Below, in pieces: positions 19,201 through 28,441 of a DNA stretch of 64,000 bases (the stretch's first letter is position 1; each line of letters starts with the position of its first letter). A program made the position numbers and the translations under genes. Under the pieces are notes generated by a model that did not search any database, was not told where the DNA came from, and saw only the letters and a list, made by a program, of their open reading frames with translations. Source of the stretch: Rhabdaerophilum sp. SD176 (GTDB lineage: Bacteria; Pseudomonadota; Alphaproteobacteria; Rhizobiales; Beijerinckiaceae); NCBI RefSeq assembly GCF_030143245.1, contig NZ_JARJNS010000003.1:372001-436000 (forward strand), written 5' to 3'.

Positions 19201-19668
19201 CTTTGCGGCGATGAGTTCCCCGATCTGGCCCTGCCGCACCATGGAGGGCGAGCGTGCCCCGCTGGCGGCGTCCGCGAAGAGGATCTGCACGTCCCGCGCA
19301 CGGACCTCGCGGCCATTCATGCGGTAGGTCGAACCCTGTTCGCGCACGATCTTGCGGGAAATCTCGATATGGTCGGCCCCGGCGAGGAAGCCCGGCAGGT
19401 CGGAGGGCGGGTCACTGAGCCGGATCGAAACCTCGGCATGGTTCCGTTCGGGCCGGTTGCCCGAGCCGGCGAAAATGACATCGTCCATGCCGCCGCCGCG
19501 CAGCGATTTGGAGGACGTCTCGCCCATCACCCAGCGCAACGCTTCGACAAGGTTCGACTTGCCGCAGCCATTGGGGCCAACCACGCCCGTCAGGCCGGGC
19601 GCGATCAGCACGTCGGTGGGATCGACGAAGGTTTTGAAGCCAGCAAGGCGGAGCCGTTCGAACTTCAC
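16210..19668 (-). CDS. smc: Chromosome segregation protein SMC
   Basis: SMC ATPase that compacts and segregates the chromosome with ScpA/ScpB. The 1152-residue protein has Walker A GPNGCGKS at residues 31-38. Two long coiled-coil arms rich in Ala/Arg/Glu/Gln are separated by a hinge in the middle third. The C-terminal part holds the signature LLSGGEQALTATALIF and Walker B VLDEVDAPLDDSN. It is the last gene of a minus-strand run DUF721, DsbA-like, smc, a neighbourhood I recall from other alphaproteobacteria. Confidence 0.97.
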   Translation of the reverse strand: MKFERLRLAGFKTFVDPTDVLIAPGLTGVVGPNGCGKSNLVEALRWVMGETSSKSLRGGGMDDVIFAGSGNRPERNHAEVSIRLSDPPSDLPGFLAGADHIEISRKIVREQGSTYRMNGREVRARDVQILFADAASGARSPSMVRQGQIGELIAAKPQHRRRILEDAAGIAGLHARRHEAELRLRQAEENLTRTEDVLGQLDRQMADLRRQAKGAERYRLLSAEIRELELLLLAEGLADAEGEVSRLRHGYDVSVRAIATAMTAQGEAERGRAVAQHELEQARRAAGLAQSALQQDLVQRETLDSEIRQVEARLAELASRQRDSEKDVETARNVLADADGALAKLAAEQDSLAGALAGDAAMTEGDRLRLEQAAAARLQAEADLAALQLELAEAQASRRAAEQRLLEARQDLARLDAAMEQARTALALAERDSGALAEVERLQAASEAAGMAFSAAQATLDEAERQAHQARGEEQAVRPRLAEAERNAQRLDTEARTIRKLVDQTEPGLWTPVIDLVAVQAGYETALAAALGEDLEAAIETGATRHWEGATRDESLPPLPDGVTPALSVVEAPAVLHPRLSQIGIVTRADGHRLRAQLRQGQRLVSREGDLWRWDGFVARAEAPSAAARRLAERNRLAEVEAQAVEARTRRDAIRVEIDRLSLATRKAQDSEMQAREALRRAGQAREQTQAEWQRALRRTEEVRIRLETARARLAALEPDRQAASERLAERQAAREALGDMPEGEARLAPVRERVEALRNAEREATQAQAARQARIAGQRSRIEQLERDRAAWDERIQRARRSEVDQAERLSRLRAEAESLEGMPATLAARRRGIALQIEAREADLRAAQDALALAETRDRSADDAARQAMAALADAREASARLQVQHESAVARHRQMVQAVEEKLDAPLAELPARLAALTVAKRVEPAQMEARLTDLRQDRDRLGAVNLRADLELQEIEAERSGLAREREDVTEAIRKFRRAIDALNSEGRQRLRAAFDSVNAQFQKLFGRLFGGGTAELQLIEADDPLEAGLEIIAKPPGKKPQLLSLLSGGEQALTATALIFAVFLTNPAPICVLDEVDAPLDDSNVERLCDLLHDMARDTATRFLVITHNPISMARMDRLYGVTMVERGVSQLVSVDLAEAERLAEAV

Positions 19669-19716
19669 CCTGTCCCGCCTCCGTTTCCGTTCCGGCCGGC
19701 GGAAAACCGCTTCGGC

Positions 19717-20370
19717 TTATGGTTTCAGCAAGGGTTCAAGCACCTTGTCCAGTTCCTCGATGCTCATGTCACCGCGGCGGATCTGGCCATTGATGAAGAA
19801 GGTCGGCGTGGAATTCACACCATGCACTTCCGCGCCACGCTTCTTCGCAGCATTCAGGCCGTCATAAACCGACTGGTTTTTCAAGCAGGCCTCGAAGCTT
19901 TCCTGTGTGAAACCGGCCTGGCGTGCAATGGCGAGCAGGGCATCCAGTGGCTTGTCTGACCCGGCCCAGTTCGGCAATTGCTGGAACAGAACCGAGACCA
20001 GCGGGAAATACCGCTGCTCGCTGGAACAGCGCGCCATCATCGAGGCAGCGGTCGAGAGTGGATCGAGCGGGAATTCCCGGAAGATCAGCCGGACCTTGCC
20101 GGTATCGATGTATTTTTCCTTGAGCGCCGGGAAGGTCCGGTTGTGGAAATTCGCGCAATGCCCGCAGGTCAGCGAGGCATATTCGATGATCGTGACCGGC
20201 GCATCGTCACGGCCGATCACCTTGTCGCCCAGCGGGCCGGCCTGGAGAAGGGCCTCCGGCGTCTTGCCCTGCGCCAGGGCGGCGGCGGGCATGGCGGCAA
20301 GGCCAAGGGCCAGCGCGGCAGAGCGCATCACGGTCCGGCGGTCGGCACGAAGGAAGGGCTGGCTCATCAT
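19717..20370 (-). CDS. DsbA-family exported thiol:disulfide oxidoreductase
   Basis: A 217-residue periplasmic thioredoxin-fold protein with the active site CGHC at C69-C72 and a cis-proline region VNSTPTFFING. The N-terminus has an RR pair at residues 11-12 (DRRTVMRS) before a hydrophobic segment, so Tat export is possible. I use the first of two adjacent ATG codons at 20370. The longer frame to 20457 has no signal peptide at its start. It sits between DUF721 and smc. Confidence 0.87.
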   Translation of the reverse strand: MMSQPFLRADRRTVMRSAALALGLAAMPAAALAQGKTPEALLQAGPLGDKVIGRDDAPVTIIEYASLTCGHCANFHNRTFPALKEKYIDTGKVRLIFREFPLDPLSTAASMMARCSSEQRYFPLVSVLFQQLPNWAGSDKPLDALLAIARQAGFTQESFEACLKNQSVYDGLNAAKKRGAEVHGVNSTPTFFINGQIRRGDMSIEELDKVLEPLLKP

Positions 20371-20495
20371 GAAAAATCCCGTGGCAAGGCGCGGCACCCG
20401 GCCGCGCGAGAACTCCAAACCTGCCCGCCATTTGTTCCAAGCCGAGCCGCAAGGCAAGCCCCGCCTCTCCGCATGGCATGCAGGATCGCCCGGTT

Positions 20496-21098
20496 CTAGC
20501 GCAGCTTTTGCGCCGGAACTGTGGCCGCTGCGGGCGAATGGCCGGCCATCTCTTCCGCTTTCCGGGTGATTCCCGCGCCCAGAACAGCCAGCGCATGGCG
20601 CAGGTCCTCGGCCTCGATGCGGCCGAGCCCCTGTTCCACCCGGGCGACAAGGGCCGGATCAAGTTGTCGTGAGCGAGGCGGCGCGGGCGGCGGCGCCTTC
20701 GGCATCTGGTGCACCACGATGGTCCCGATGCAGCCGAAACCGAGCCGGCGGTTCACGGCCTCGATCAGCCCGGCAGAGGCCATCTGGACATCGAGCGCGA
20801 AGGCGCCGGGGCAGGCGACGACCAGTGTCGCCCGGCGGGCCCTTTCCGCCTTGTCGCTGACACTCTTTCCCGTTGGTGCATCGATCTCGGTCCGGCGCGG
20901 CCAGCGGATTTCCAGCGGCTGGGTCCATTCGGCGAGGCGCGGCCCGACAATCGCGCGCCATTCGGTCAGGATCGCCGAAGTCGCGAAGCCGCGCTGCCGC
21001 AAGGCGGGCTCGATCGTGCCCGGCACCAGGTCGGAGAGCCGGGCCGGCCCTTTGCGGCGCGGTGTCCTCTGCGGGCTGTCCTGGCTCATCTTCTCCAC
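20496..21098 (-). CDS. DUF721/DciA-like protein
   Basis: A 200-residue basic protein with the DUF721 domain in the first two thirds. Recognisable parts are LSDLVPGTIEPALRQRGF, LTEWRAIVGPRLAEWTQP and the LVVACPGAFALDVQM strand. DUF721 includes DciA, which loads the replicative helicase in bacteria lacking DnaC, but the function in this branch is not certain. An alternative ATG lies three codons in. It is divergent from mutY, with a 141-base promoter region between them. Confidence 0.8.
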   Translation of the reverse strand: MEKMSQDSPQRTPRRKGPARLSDLVPGTIEPALRQRGFATSAILTEWRAIVGPRLAEWTQPLEIRWPRRTEIDAPTGKSVSDKAERARRATLVVACPGAFALDVQMASAGLIEAVNRRLGFGCIGTIVVHQMPKAPPPAPPRSRQLDPALVARVEQGLGRIEAEDLRHALAVLGAGITRKAEEMAGHSPAAATVPAQKLR

Positions 21099-21239
21099 AA
21101 TCGGTTGGGGGCTCCGGCAGGCTGCGCAGTTCTGCCGGCTTGTTGGCGGCTGCGTTAGCCGTCACAAGACCGGGAGGATCGTAGCGGGTTCCCTCCGGCA
21201 GACCAAGGGGGCCGGCAGGTCCCCGTCTGGGAGATTTCC

Positions 21240-22298
21240 GTGACCGCACCACGCCGATCACGAACGGACGAGCCCGCCGACCCGCGGGGCCTCGCCTTGC
21301 TGGACTGGTATGACCGGCATCGCCGTGTGCTGCCCTGGCGCGCGCTGCCGGGCCAGCGGCCAGACCCGTACCATGTCTGGCTGTCGGAGATCATGCTGCA
21401 GCAGACGACGGTCGAGACCGTAAAACCCTATTTCGCGAAATTCCTCGCCCTCTGGCCGGATATCCGCGCGCTTGCAGCAGCTGACGACCAGGCGGTGCTC
21501 TCGGCATGGGCCGGCCTCGGCTATTATGCCCGCGCGCGGAACCTCATTGCCTGTGCCCGCGCCGTCGCTGCCCGCCCCGGCGCGGCCTTTCCGGAGACCG
21601 AGGAAGGCCTGCGCGCCCTGCCGGGGATCGGCGCCTACACGGCAGCCGCCATCGCAGCCATTGCCTTCGATGAGCCGGCCGTGGTGATCGACGGCAACAT
21701 CGAGCGTGTCATCACGAGGCTGGAAGCAATCGAAACCCCGCTGCCGCGGGCAAAGGCCGAGATCGCCGACGTGCTCCGCCCGATGGTTCCCGCCGGCAGG
21801 CCCGGCGATTTCGCGCAGGCATTGATGGATCTCGGGTCCGGCATCTGCCGGCCTCGCAACCCGGATTGCCTGCTTTGTCCCTTCCGCAGCAACTGCAAGG
21901 CCGCCGCCAACGGGCGCGCCACCGCCTTTCCGGTCAAACCCGCCCGGAAGGGCAAGCCTGTCCGGCATGGGACGGCCTACCTCGTCCGCGATGGCGCGGG
22001 ACGGATCCTGCTCGGCACACGGCCCGCGAAGGGTCTTCTGGCCGGCATGGCGGAGGTGCCGAATACCGGCTGGGCCGAGATCGCCCCCCCGGATTCCCCG
22101 CCTGTCCCGGCTGACTGGATGCGGCGCAACGCGCCGGTCATCCATGTCTTCACGCATTTTGAATTGCGGTTGATCGTGGCCGAGGCGCGATTGGCCGGCG
22201 AAATGCCGCCACCGCCCGGCCTGCGTTGGGTGGCGCAGGCTGACCTGGCAGGCGAGCCGCTGCCCACCCTGTTTCGCAAGGTGATCGAGGCGGTCTAG
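21240..22298 (+). CDS. mutY: A/G-specific adenine DNA glycosylase
   Basis: Removes adenine paired with 8-oxoguanine. The 352-residue protein has the catalytic glutamate E50 in WLSEIMLQQTTV. The helix-hairpin-helix LPGIGAYTAAAIAAIAF and aspartate in VVIDGNIERV follow. The 4Fe-4S loop has the CysX6CysX2CysX5Cys spacing of the family (CRPRNPDCLLCPFRSNC). The C-terminal domain is the Nudix-like 8-oxoG recognition part. It starts with GTG and has GGGAG upstream. It converges with ccrM, leaving five bases between the stops. Confidence 0.95.
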   Translation: MTAPRRSRTDEPADPRGLALLDWYDRHRRVLPWRALPGQRPDPYHVWLSEIMLQQTTVETVKPYFAKFLALWPDIRALAAADDQAVLSAWAGLGYYARARNLIACARAVAARPGAAFPETEEGLRALPGIGAYTAAAIAAIAFDEPAVVIDGNIERVITRLEAIETPLPRAKAEIADVLRPMVPAGRPGDFAQALMDLGSGICRPRNPDCLLCPFRSNCKAAANGRATAFPVKPARKGKPVRHGTAYLVRDGAGRILLGTRPAKGLLAGMAEVPNTGWAEIAPPDSPPVPADWMRRNAPVIHVFTHFELRLIVAEARLAGEMPPPPGLRWVAQADLAGEPLPTLFRKVIEAV

Positions 22299-22303
22299 AT
22301 CTC

Positions 22304-23530
<1,227 letters not shown>

Positions 23531-23579
23531 TTACGGGGGATTCACGCTGCCTGTCCCTTTTTGGGATGGCTGCAGCGCC

Positions 23580-24194
23580 TCAGCTTGCCCCGTTCAGGGC
23601 GCGGCAGGGTGCATAGGAAAGCCGGTGCAACGGGCAGAGGCCGAGCCGCGCAAGTGCCGCCTTGTGCGCCGGCGCAGGGTATCCGGCATGGCGGTCAAAC
23701 CCGTAACCGGGATAGCGCCTCTCCGCTTCCTGCATCATCGCATCCCGCGTGACCTTGGCGATGATCGAGGCCGCAGAGATCGCTGCCACGCGCGCATCCC
23801 CGCCGATGACCGCAGCAGCGGGAATGGCGAGCCCCGGTGGCGTGAACTTGCCATCGACCAACGCGGCTTCAGCGGGGCGGGGCAGGGCGGCCAGCGCCCG
23901 TGCCATGGCGAGCAAGGTTGCGCCATGGATGTTGAGCCGGTCGATTTCCGCCGGCAGCACGGTGGCGAGTCCGATCTCGGCGCAGGCAAACACCGCCTCG
24001 GCAAGTGCGTCCCGGCGCGTGGAAGCAAGCGCCTTGGAATCGGCCAGCCCGGGCGGAATGCCCGCTGCAGGAAGGATCACGGCGGCGGCCACCACCGGCC
24101 CTGCCAACGGCCCACGCCCGACCTCGTCTATGCCGGCAATCCGCGTCAGCCCGGCCTTGCGCCAGGCGGACCATTGGGGAATTTCGTCGGCCAT
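23580..24194 (-). CDS. rnhB: Ribonuclease HII
   Basis: Cleaves RNA in RNA-DNA hybrids, including single ribonucleotides. The 204-residue protein has the active-site block [15 protein letters not shown] (D23, E24), LADSKAL, and the later acidic residue in VDGKFTPP. The C-terminal [21 protein letters not shown] block is also present. The ATG at 24194 follows AAGG; the frame extends to 24272 without better support. It is followed by ccrM 112 bases later. Confidence 0.94.
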   Translation of the reverse strand: MADEIPQWSAWRKAGLTRIAGIDEVGRGPLAGPVVAAAVILPAAGIPPGLADSKALASTRRDALAEAVFACAEIGLATVLPAEIDRLNIHGATLLAMARALAALPRPAEAALVDGKFTPPGLAIPAAAVIGGDARVAAISAASIIAKVTRDAMMQEAERRYPGYGFDRHAGYPAPAHKAALARLGLCPLHRLSYAPCRALNGAS

Positions 24195-24259
24195 GATGCC
24201 TTGCGCCCGGTTTCTGCGTATACGTCCTAAACCGGAAGCAGCGAGGTTCAAGCCCGGCC

Positions 24260-24718
24260 ATGAGCGAGACACCCCCCGGCCATGTGGATAGCCTGGACGA
24301 GGCCACGATTCTCTCCCGTTTCGCGCCCGATGAGGCCGATGCGGCCGGGCTCGTCGCCTATGCGCTGCATCGCCGGGCGCTGCTGGCTTTCCGCACGGAA
24401 TTTACCCGCCGGACCGGCGCCGCCCCCTCGGGTGAGGCCGAGCAGGCCTTCCTGATCTCGGAAACCTCGCCGGCCCGGCTCTCTGCCTATCGCGCGGAGG
24501 CCAGCCGTCTGCTGGGCCCCGCGCCAACGAAGCCGTCTGACCCCGCGCCGCGCCGCCGGACGCGCTGGATGGCTGTGTTCGGCGGTCCGCCCATGCTGAT
24601 GCCGGACCAGCCGGACAAGGTGAACTGGCGCGGCCTGCTCTACCGGCTGGGCATGCTGCTTCTGGCCGTCATCGCCACGTCGCTGCTCCTGCGGGTCCTG
24701 TTCGTCCGCCCGCTTTGA
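24260..24718 (+). CDS. Hypothetical protein with C-terminal membrane anchor
   Basis: A 152-residue protein I do not recognise. The N-terminal two thirds are soluble, helical and Ala/Glu-rich. A basic segment ([10 protein letters not shown]) follows. One membrane helix near the end ([19 protein letters not shown]) leaves only a few residues after it, so it looks tail-anchored. It is divergent from rnhB and its stop is six bases from that of the radical SAM gene. Confidence 0.65.
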   Translation: MSETPPGHVDSLDEATILSRFAPDEADAAGLVAYALHRRALLAFRTEFTRRTGAAPSGEAEQAFLISETSPARLSAYRAEASRLLGPAPTKPSDPAPRRRTRWMAVFGGPPMLMPDQPDKVNWRGLLYRLGMLLLAVIATSLLLRVLFVRPL

Positions 24719-24723
24719 CGCCC

Positions 24724-25857
24724 TCAGAACAGCGACATCTGCGTACCGGGCAGAACCGGTGGCGTGAAGAGATCCGTCCTGAGCCGCGAGGCATGCCGCC
24801 GCTTGATGCCGAGCCGCTGGCAGGCGATCCGGAACCTCTTGGCGAGCAGCTCGGCATAGGGCCCCGTACCCGTCTGGCGTGTCCCGAAGCGCGAATCATA
24901 ATCCGCCCCGGACCGCATCGACTGGACGAGGCTCAGCACATGCCGCAGTTTTCCCGGGTAATGCACCAGCAGCCATTCTCGGAACAGCTCACGAAGTTCC
25001 AGCGGCAGCCGGATCAGGATGTAATTGGCTTCCTCGACACCGGCTTCCGCACCGGCTTCGAGAATGGCCTCGATCTCGTGATCATTGATCGCCGGAATCA
25101 TCGGCGAGGCGAGGATCGCCGTGGGAATGCCGGCAGCGGAAAGCTGGCGCAGTGCATCGATCCGCCGGGCTGGAATCGAGGCGCGGGGTTCCAGCTTCCG
25201 CGCGAGAGTTCCGTCCAAAGTGGTCACCGACAGCGCAACGCGCGCCAGCCCCTTCGCTGCCATCGGGACGAGCAGGTCGAGATCGCGCAGGACCATCGCG
25301 TTCTTGGTCACGATCGTCACCGGATGCTGCGTCCGGGCCAGGACTTCGAGGATCTGTCGTGTGATCCGGTAATGCCGCTCGATCGGCTGGTAGGGATCGG
25401 TATTGGTGCCGAGCGCGATCTCGCGCGGCTGGTAGCGGGGATGCGCCAGTTCACGTTCCAGCAATTCGGCCGCATTGGGCTTGGCGAAGAGACGCGATTC
25501 GAAATCCAGCCCCGGCGACAGGCCGAGATAGGCATGGCTCGGCCGCGCATAGCAATAGGAACAGCCATGCTCGCAGCCACGATAGGGGTTGATCGAGCGG
25601 TCGAAGGACAGATCGAGCGAATCGTTCCGGGTAATGACCGAGACCGCCCGCTCCATCGTCGTTTCGGTGCGGAAGGGTGGCAAAACCTCGTCCTCTTGCC
25701 AGCCATCGTCGAAAGCCTCGCGCTGCTGCTTCTCGAAGCGGCCGCCGGCATTGGTGACCGTGCCGCGACCCCGCTCATGCGCGCGGGCCAGCGGGGTCTC
25801 CACCCGCTTGACCCGCTCGGCCTCGGCGGGATCGCGAGGGTCGAAACCGTTCATCAT
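24724..25857 (-). CDS. SplB/PA0069-type radical SAM protein
   Basis: A 377-residue radical SAM enzyme. The 4Fe-4S motif is CEHGCSYCYARP (CxxxCxxC), followed by ALGTNTDPYQPIER and VTIVTKNAMVLRDLDLL. It resembles the COG1533 group (spore photoproduct lyase relatives, PA0069 family), whose reaction is not established here. Two adjacent ATGs at 25857 and 25854 follow CAGGAG. A LexA-type box lies directly upstream, so damage-inducible expression is likely. Confidence 0.85.
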   Translation of the reverse strand: MMNGFDPRDPAEAERVKRVETPLARAHERGRGTVTNAGGRFEKQQREAFDDGWQEDEVLPPFRTETTMERAVSVITRNDSLDLSFDRSINPYRGCEHGCSYCYARPSHAYLGLSPGLDFESRLFAKPNAAELLERELAHPRYQPREIALGTNTDPYQPIERHYRITRQILEVLARTQHPVTIVTKNAMVLRDLDLLVPMAAKGLARVALSVTTLDGTLARKLEPRASIPARRIDALRQLSAAGIPTAILASPMIPAINDHEIEAILEAGAEAGVEEANYILIRLPLELRELFREWLLVHYPGKLRHVLSLVQSMRSGADYDSRFGTRQTGTGPYAELLAKRFRIACQRLGIKRRHASRLRTDLFTPPVLPGTQMSLF

Positions 25858-25872
25858 TCGCTCCTGATATTG

Positions 25873-25907
25873 GAACGAAAAGTGAACAATCTGCCTGTGG
25901 AAGTCAA
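25873..25907 (-). promoter_or_regulatory. LexA SOS box in the radical SAM gene promoter
   Basis: Positions 25873-25887 read GTTC-ACTTTTC-GTTC on the minus strand, an exact match to the alphaproteobacterial LexA consensus GTTC-N7-GTTC. A TTGACT -35 candidate (25902-25907) lies just upstream, which places the box over the -10 region. The box is 16 bases from the ATG and next to the ribosome binding site. This arrangement fits repression of the radical SAM gene. Confidence 0.75.
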
Positions 25908-26016
25908 GCCTGCACGGCCGGGCGGGGGAAGTTTGCGCCCCCTTGCCAAAAAACTTGTTGCGCTGCACAATAATCGAGGCGGCAACTTTTCCTGTGCGCC
26001 CGTCCGGAAAGGCTCC

Positions 26017-26559
26017 ATGCTCACGGCTGTTATCGATGTGCGTCCAGAACCGCTTGCGCTGACGGCAACGTTGGGCCCGCTGGTCAGGGGCGTCGTCGAG
26101 GGGCTGGTCGGCAATGCGATGTTGATCTGCCGCCAATCCACCGAAGACCTCGAATCGATCTCCGATGCGGCAGGGTGCCGGATCGTCACCGCGGAGAGTT
26201 GGCCCGAGGGCTTTGCCCGCGCCGCGACCCTGGCTCCCGGTTCAGGCCTGCTCGTCCTGGATACGGGCCTTCAACTCGGACCGGATTTCTGGCCGGTCCT
26301 CGCGGATATCCTGCCGGCCCTCGGGGCAAGGCCAGCCATGTCGCAGCCGGCTCTGGGTGGCGGCATGGGTGGCCTGTTCGATGGCCTGATCGAGGGCGTC
26401 CGCACCATGGGTGGCAGGCCGAGCCGGAACGCAGCCTTGCTCCTGCCGCCGAGCCGCGCACGGGATATCGCGCTCGCCAAGCTCGATCCCTATTCGGTGC
26501 GGTTCGGCGCCGAACTGGTTCGACTCAAGGCCTCGGTTACGCGCGTCGAATTGCGTTGA
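26017..26559 (+). CDS. Glycosyltransferase family 2-like protein, apparently degenerate
   Basis: A 180-residue protein with an N-terminal pattern resembling short GT2-type enzymes (beta strand, LGPLVRGVVEGLVGNAMLI, then SISDAAGCRIV). The usual nucleotide-sugar acidic motifs are absent. Where family members have an Asp-Gly-Gly-Ser type loop there is CRQS, and the DxD-like site reads DTGL. It may be non-catalytic. The ATG at 26017 follows GGAAAGG. The same frame is open far upstream, but that part is antisense to the radical SAM gene. It is divergent from that gene, with the SOS box between them. Confidence 0.6.
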   Translation: MLTAVIDVRPEPLALTATLGPLVRGVVEGLVGNAMLICRQSTEDLESISDAAGCRIVTAESWPEGFARAATLAPGSGLLVLDTGLQLGPDFWPVLADILPALGARPAMSQPALGGGMGGLFDGLIEGVRTMGGRPSRNAALLLPPSRARDIALAKLDPYSVRFGAELVRLKASVTRVELR

Positions 26560-26568
26560 ACGCGTCGC

Positions 26569-26859
26569 CTATCGCGGCAGGCGGGCATAGAAATCCGCGA
26601 TTTCCTGCATTTCCTGATCGTCCATCAGGCGGCTCATGACACGCATTTCCTTGTGCGGCCGCCGGCCGGCGCGGAAATCGCGCATCTGCTTCAGCAGATA
26701 CTCGTAATTCTGCCCCGCCAGATGCGGCACATCCTTGTCCTTGGCGATCCCGTCATCGCCATGGCAGGCCATGCATTCGAGAATGAGTTGACGGTTGGGC
26801 TGCTGCGCCGTGGCGCCGGAACTGGCCAGCACGGCCAGAAGGATCAATCGGGTTTTCAT
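26569..26859 (-). CDS. Small exported class I cytochrome c
   Basis: A 96-residue protein with a signal peptide (MKTRLILLAVLASSGATAQ) and one heme c site CMACH. A methionine in the KEMRVMSRLM region is the likely distal ligand. The size fits cytochrome c553/c5-like electron carriers. It follows moaB on the same strand by 12 bases. Its partner is unknown. Confidence 0.85.
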   Translation of the reverse strand: MKTRLILLAVLASSGATAQQPNRQLILECMACHGDDGIAKDKDVPHLAGQNYEYLLKQMRDFRAGRRPHKEMRVMSRLMDDQEMQEIADFYARLPR

Positions 26860-26871
26860 TCGCGTAGTCTT

Positions 26872-27441
26872 TCAGACTGTCGCACCCTGCGCCTTGACGC
26901 GGCGCAAATGCTCGTCGAGGCGAGGCATGATTTCCACGAAATTGCAGGGCCGGTGCCGGTAATCCAGCTGCGCGGCGAGAATGCCGTCCCAGGCATCCTT
27001 GCAGGCACCGGGGGAGCCGGGCAGGCAGAAAATATAAGTCGCGCCGGCGACGCCCGCCGTCGCGCGGGACTGGATGGTCGAGGTGCCGATCTTCGGGATG
27101 GAAATGTGGTGGAACAGCACCGAGAATCCGTCCATCCGCTTCTCGAAAAGCGGCTCCACCGCCTCCGGCGTGACATCCCGGCCGGTAAAGCCGGTGCCGC
27201 CGGTGGTGATGATCACATCGACGCCCTTGTCGGCAATCCAGCCACGCAAACGGGCGCGGATCGCCTCGACATCATCCGGCACGATGGCCCGGTCAGCCAG
27301 CCGATGTCCGGCCGTCTCGAGCCGCCCGACCAGCGTGTCGCCGGATTTGTCATCCGCCAGCGTGCGCGTATCCGACACCGTCAGCACCGCAATGTTGAGC
27401 GGGATGAAAGCCTTGCTCTCGTCGAGGCGCGCCATCGACAT
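26872..27441 (-). CDS. moaB: Molybdenum cofactor biosynthesis protein B
   Basis: MogA/MoaB-family protein that adenylates molybdopterin or assists that step. The 189-residue protein has the MPT-binding motif [16 protein letters not shown] and the C-terminal [17 protein letters not shown]. The start MSMARL at 27441 lies two bases after the upstream metallopeptidase stop; another ATG is two codons later. No other moa or moe genes are in the window. Confidence 0.93.
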   Translation of the reverse strand: MSMARLDESKAFIPLNIAVLTVSDTRTLADDKSGDTLVGRLETAGHRLADRAIVPDDVEAIRARLRGWIADKGVDVIITTGGTGFTGRDVTPEAVEPLFEKRMDGFSVLFHHISIPKIGTSTIQSRATAGVAGATYIFCLPGSPGACKDAWDGILAAQLDYRHRPCNFVEIMPRLDEHLRRVKAQGATV

Positions 27442-27443
27442 GG

Positions 27444-28355
27444 TCAGAGCGCCCGGGTGTTGAACGTGTCGCAAGCCGCGACCTGCCCGGTCCGCAGCCC
27501 CTGCTGGAGCCAGCGCACCCGCTGCTCCGACGAGCCATGCGTGAAGCTGTCCGGCACGACATAGCCCTGCGACTGCTTCTGGAGCTTGTCGTCGCCGATG
27601 GCCGCAGCCGCGTTCATCGCCTCCTCGAGATCGCCCTGTTCGAGGATCCGCCAGCGCTGGTTGGCATGATGCGCCCAGACCCCGGCCAGACAATCCGCCA
27701 TCAGTTCGACCCGCACCGAGAGCTGGTTTGCTTCCCGGCGCGAGAGCCGCTGCTGCGCCTGCTGCACGCGCGGCAGGATGCCGAGCAAGTTCTCGATATG
27801 GTGGCCCATTTCATGCGCGATCACATAGGCATAGGCGAAATCGCCGCCGGCCCGCATCTTGGTGCGCATTTCCTCGAAGAAGCTCATGTCGAGATAGATT
27901 CGGGTATCGGCCGGGCAATAGAACGGACCCATCGCCGATTGCGCGCCGCCGCAGGCCGAGCGCGTCGCGCCGCGGAAGATCACCAGCGGCGCCGGCTTGA
28001 ACGGCACGCCGCGCTGCTGTGGCAACACCTGCTGCCACACATCCTCGTTCGTCTTGAGCACCCGCGCGACAAAGACGCGGAGCTGCTCCTCCTGCGGCGA
28101 GGAAGAACGCGGCGGCGTATTCTGCTGGCGCTGCACGACCTGCCCGCCGCTTCCGCCGGAAATGATTTCCGCTCCGCCGATCAGGATTGCCGGGTTGATG
28201 CCGAGAGCCCAGCCGATCAGGGTGAGAATGGCGATCGTGCCAAAGCCGAGGCTTCCGCGTCCGCCGGGAAAGCCGCCGCCCAACATTCCGCCGGAACCGC
28301 TGTCACCACGGCGATCCTCGACATTGGCGGATTCCTGGATGTCATCGAGACGCAT
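27444..28355 (-). CDS. YpfJ-family neutral zinc metallopeptidase
   Basis: A 303-residue membrane-anchored protein. It begins [17 protein letters not shown], has a Gly-rich segment, and a single membrane helix near residues 40-60. The zinc protease motif HEMGHH follows in [16 protein letters not shown]. Downstream are the family's [15 protein letters not shown] and [10 protein letters not shown] blocks. GGGAGG precedes the ATG. The substrate is unknown. Confidence 0.9.
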   Translation of the reverse strand: MRLDDIQESANVEDRRGDSGSGGMLGGGFPGGRGSLGFGTIAILTLIGWALGINPAILIGGAEIISGGSGGQVVQRQQNTPPRSSSPQEEQLRVFVARVLKTNEDVWQQVLPQQRGVPFKPAPLVIFRGATRSACGGAQSAMGPFYCPADTRIYLDMSFFEEMRTKMRAGGDFAYAYVIAHEMGHHIENLLGILPRVQQAQQRLSRREANQLSVRVELMADCLAGVWAHHANQRWRILEQGDLEEAMNAAAAIGDDKLQKQSQGYVVPDSFTHGSSEQRVRWLQQGLRTGQVAACDTFNTRAL

Positions 28356-28441
28356 GGTTCATTCCTCCCGCAGGGTCTACTCACTGATACCAAGCCCGGG
28401 CCGGGAACAAAATCGCCTTTTTGTCGGGTCGGTCAGCGGCG

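Noticed and set aside
24715-26016. Upstream part of the plus-strand frame leading into the glycosyltransferase-like gene
   Set aside because: It is antisense to the radical SAM gene. A good ribosome binding site and the start of family similarity are at 26017.
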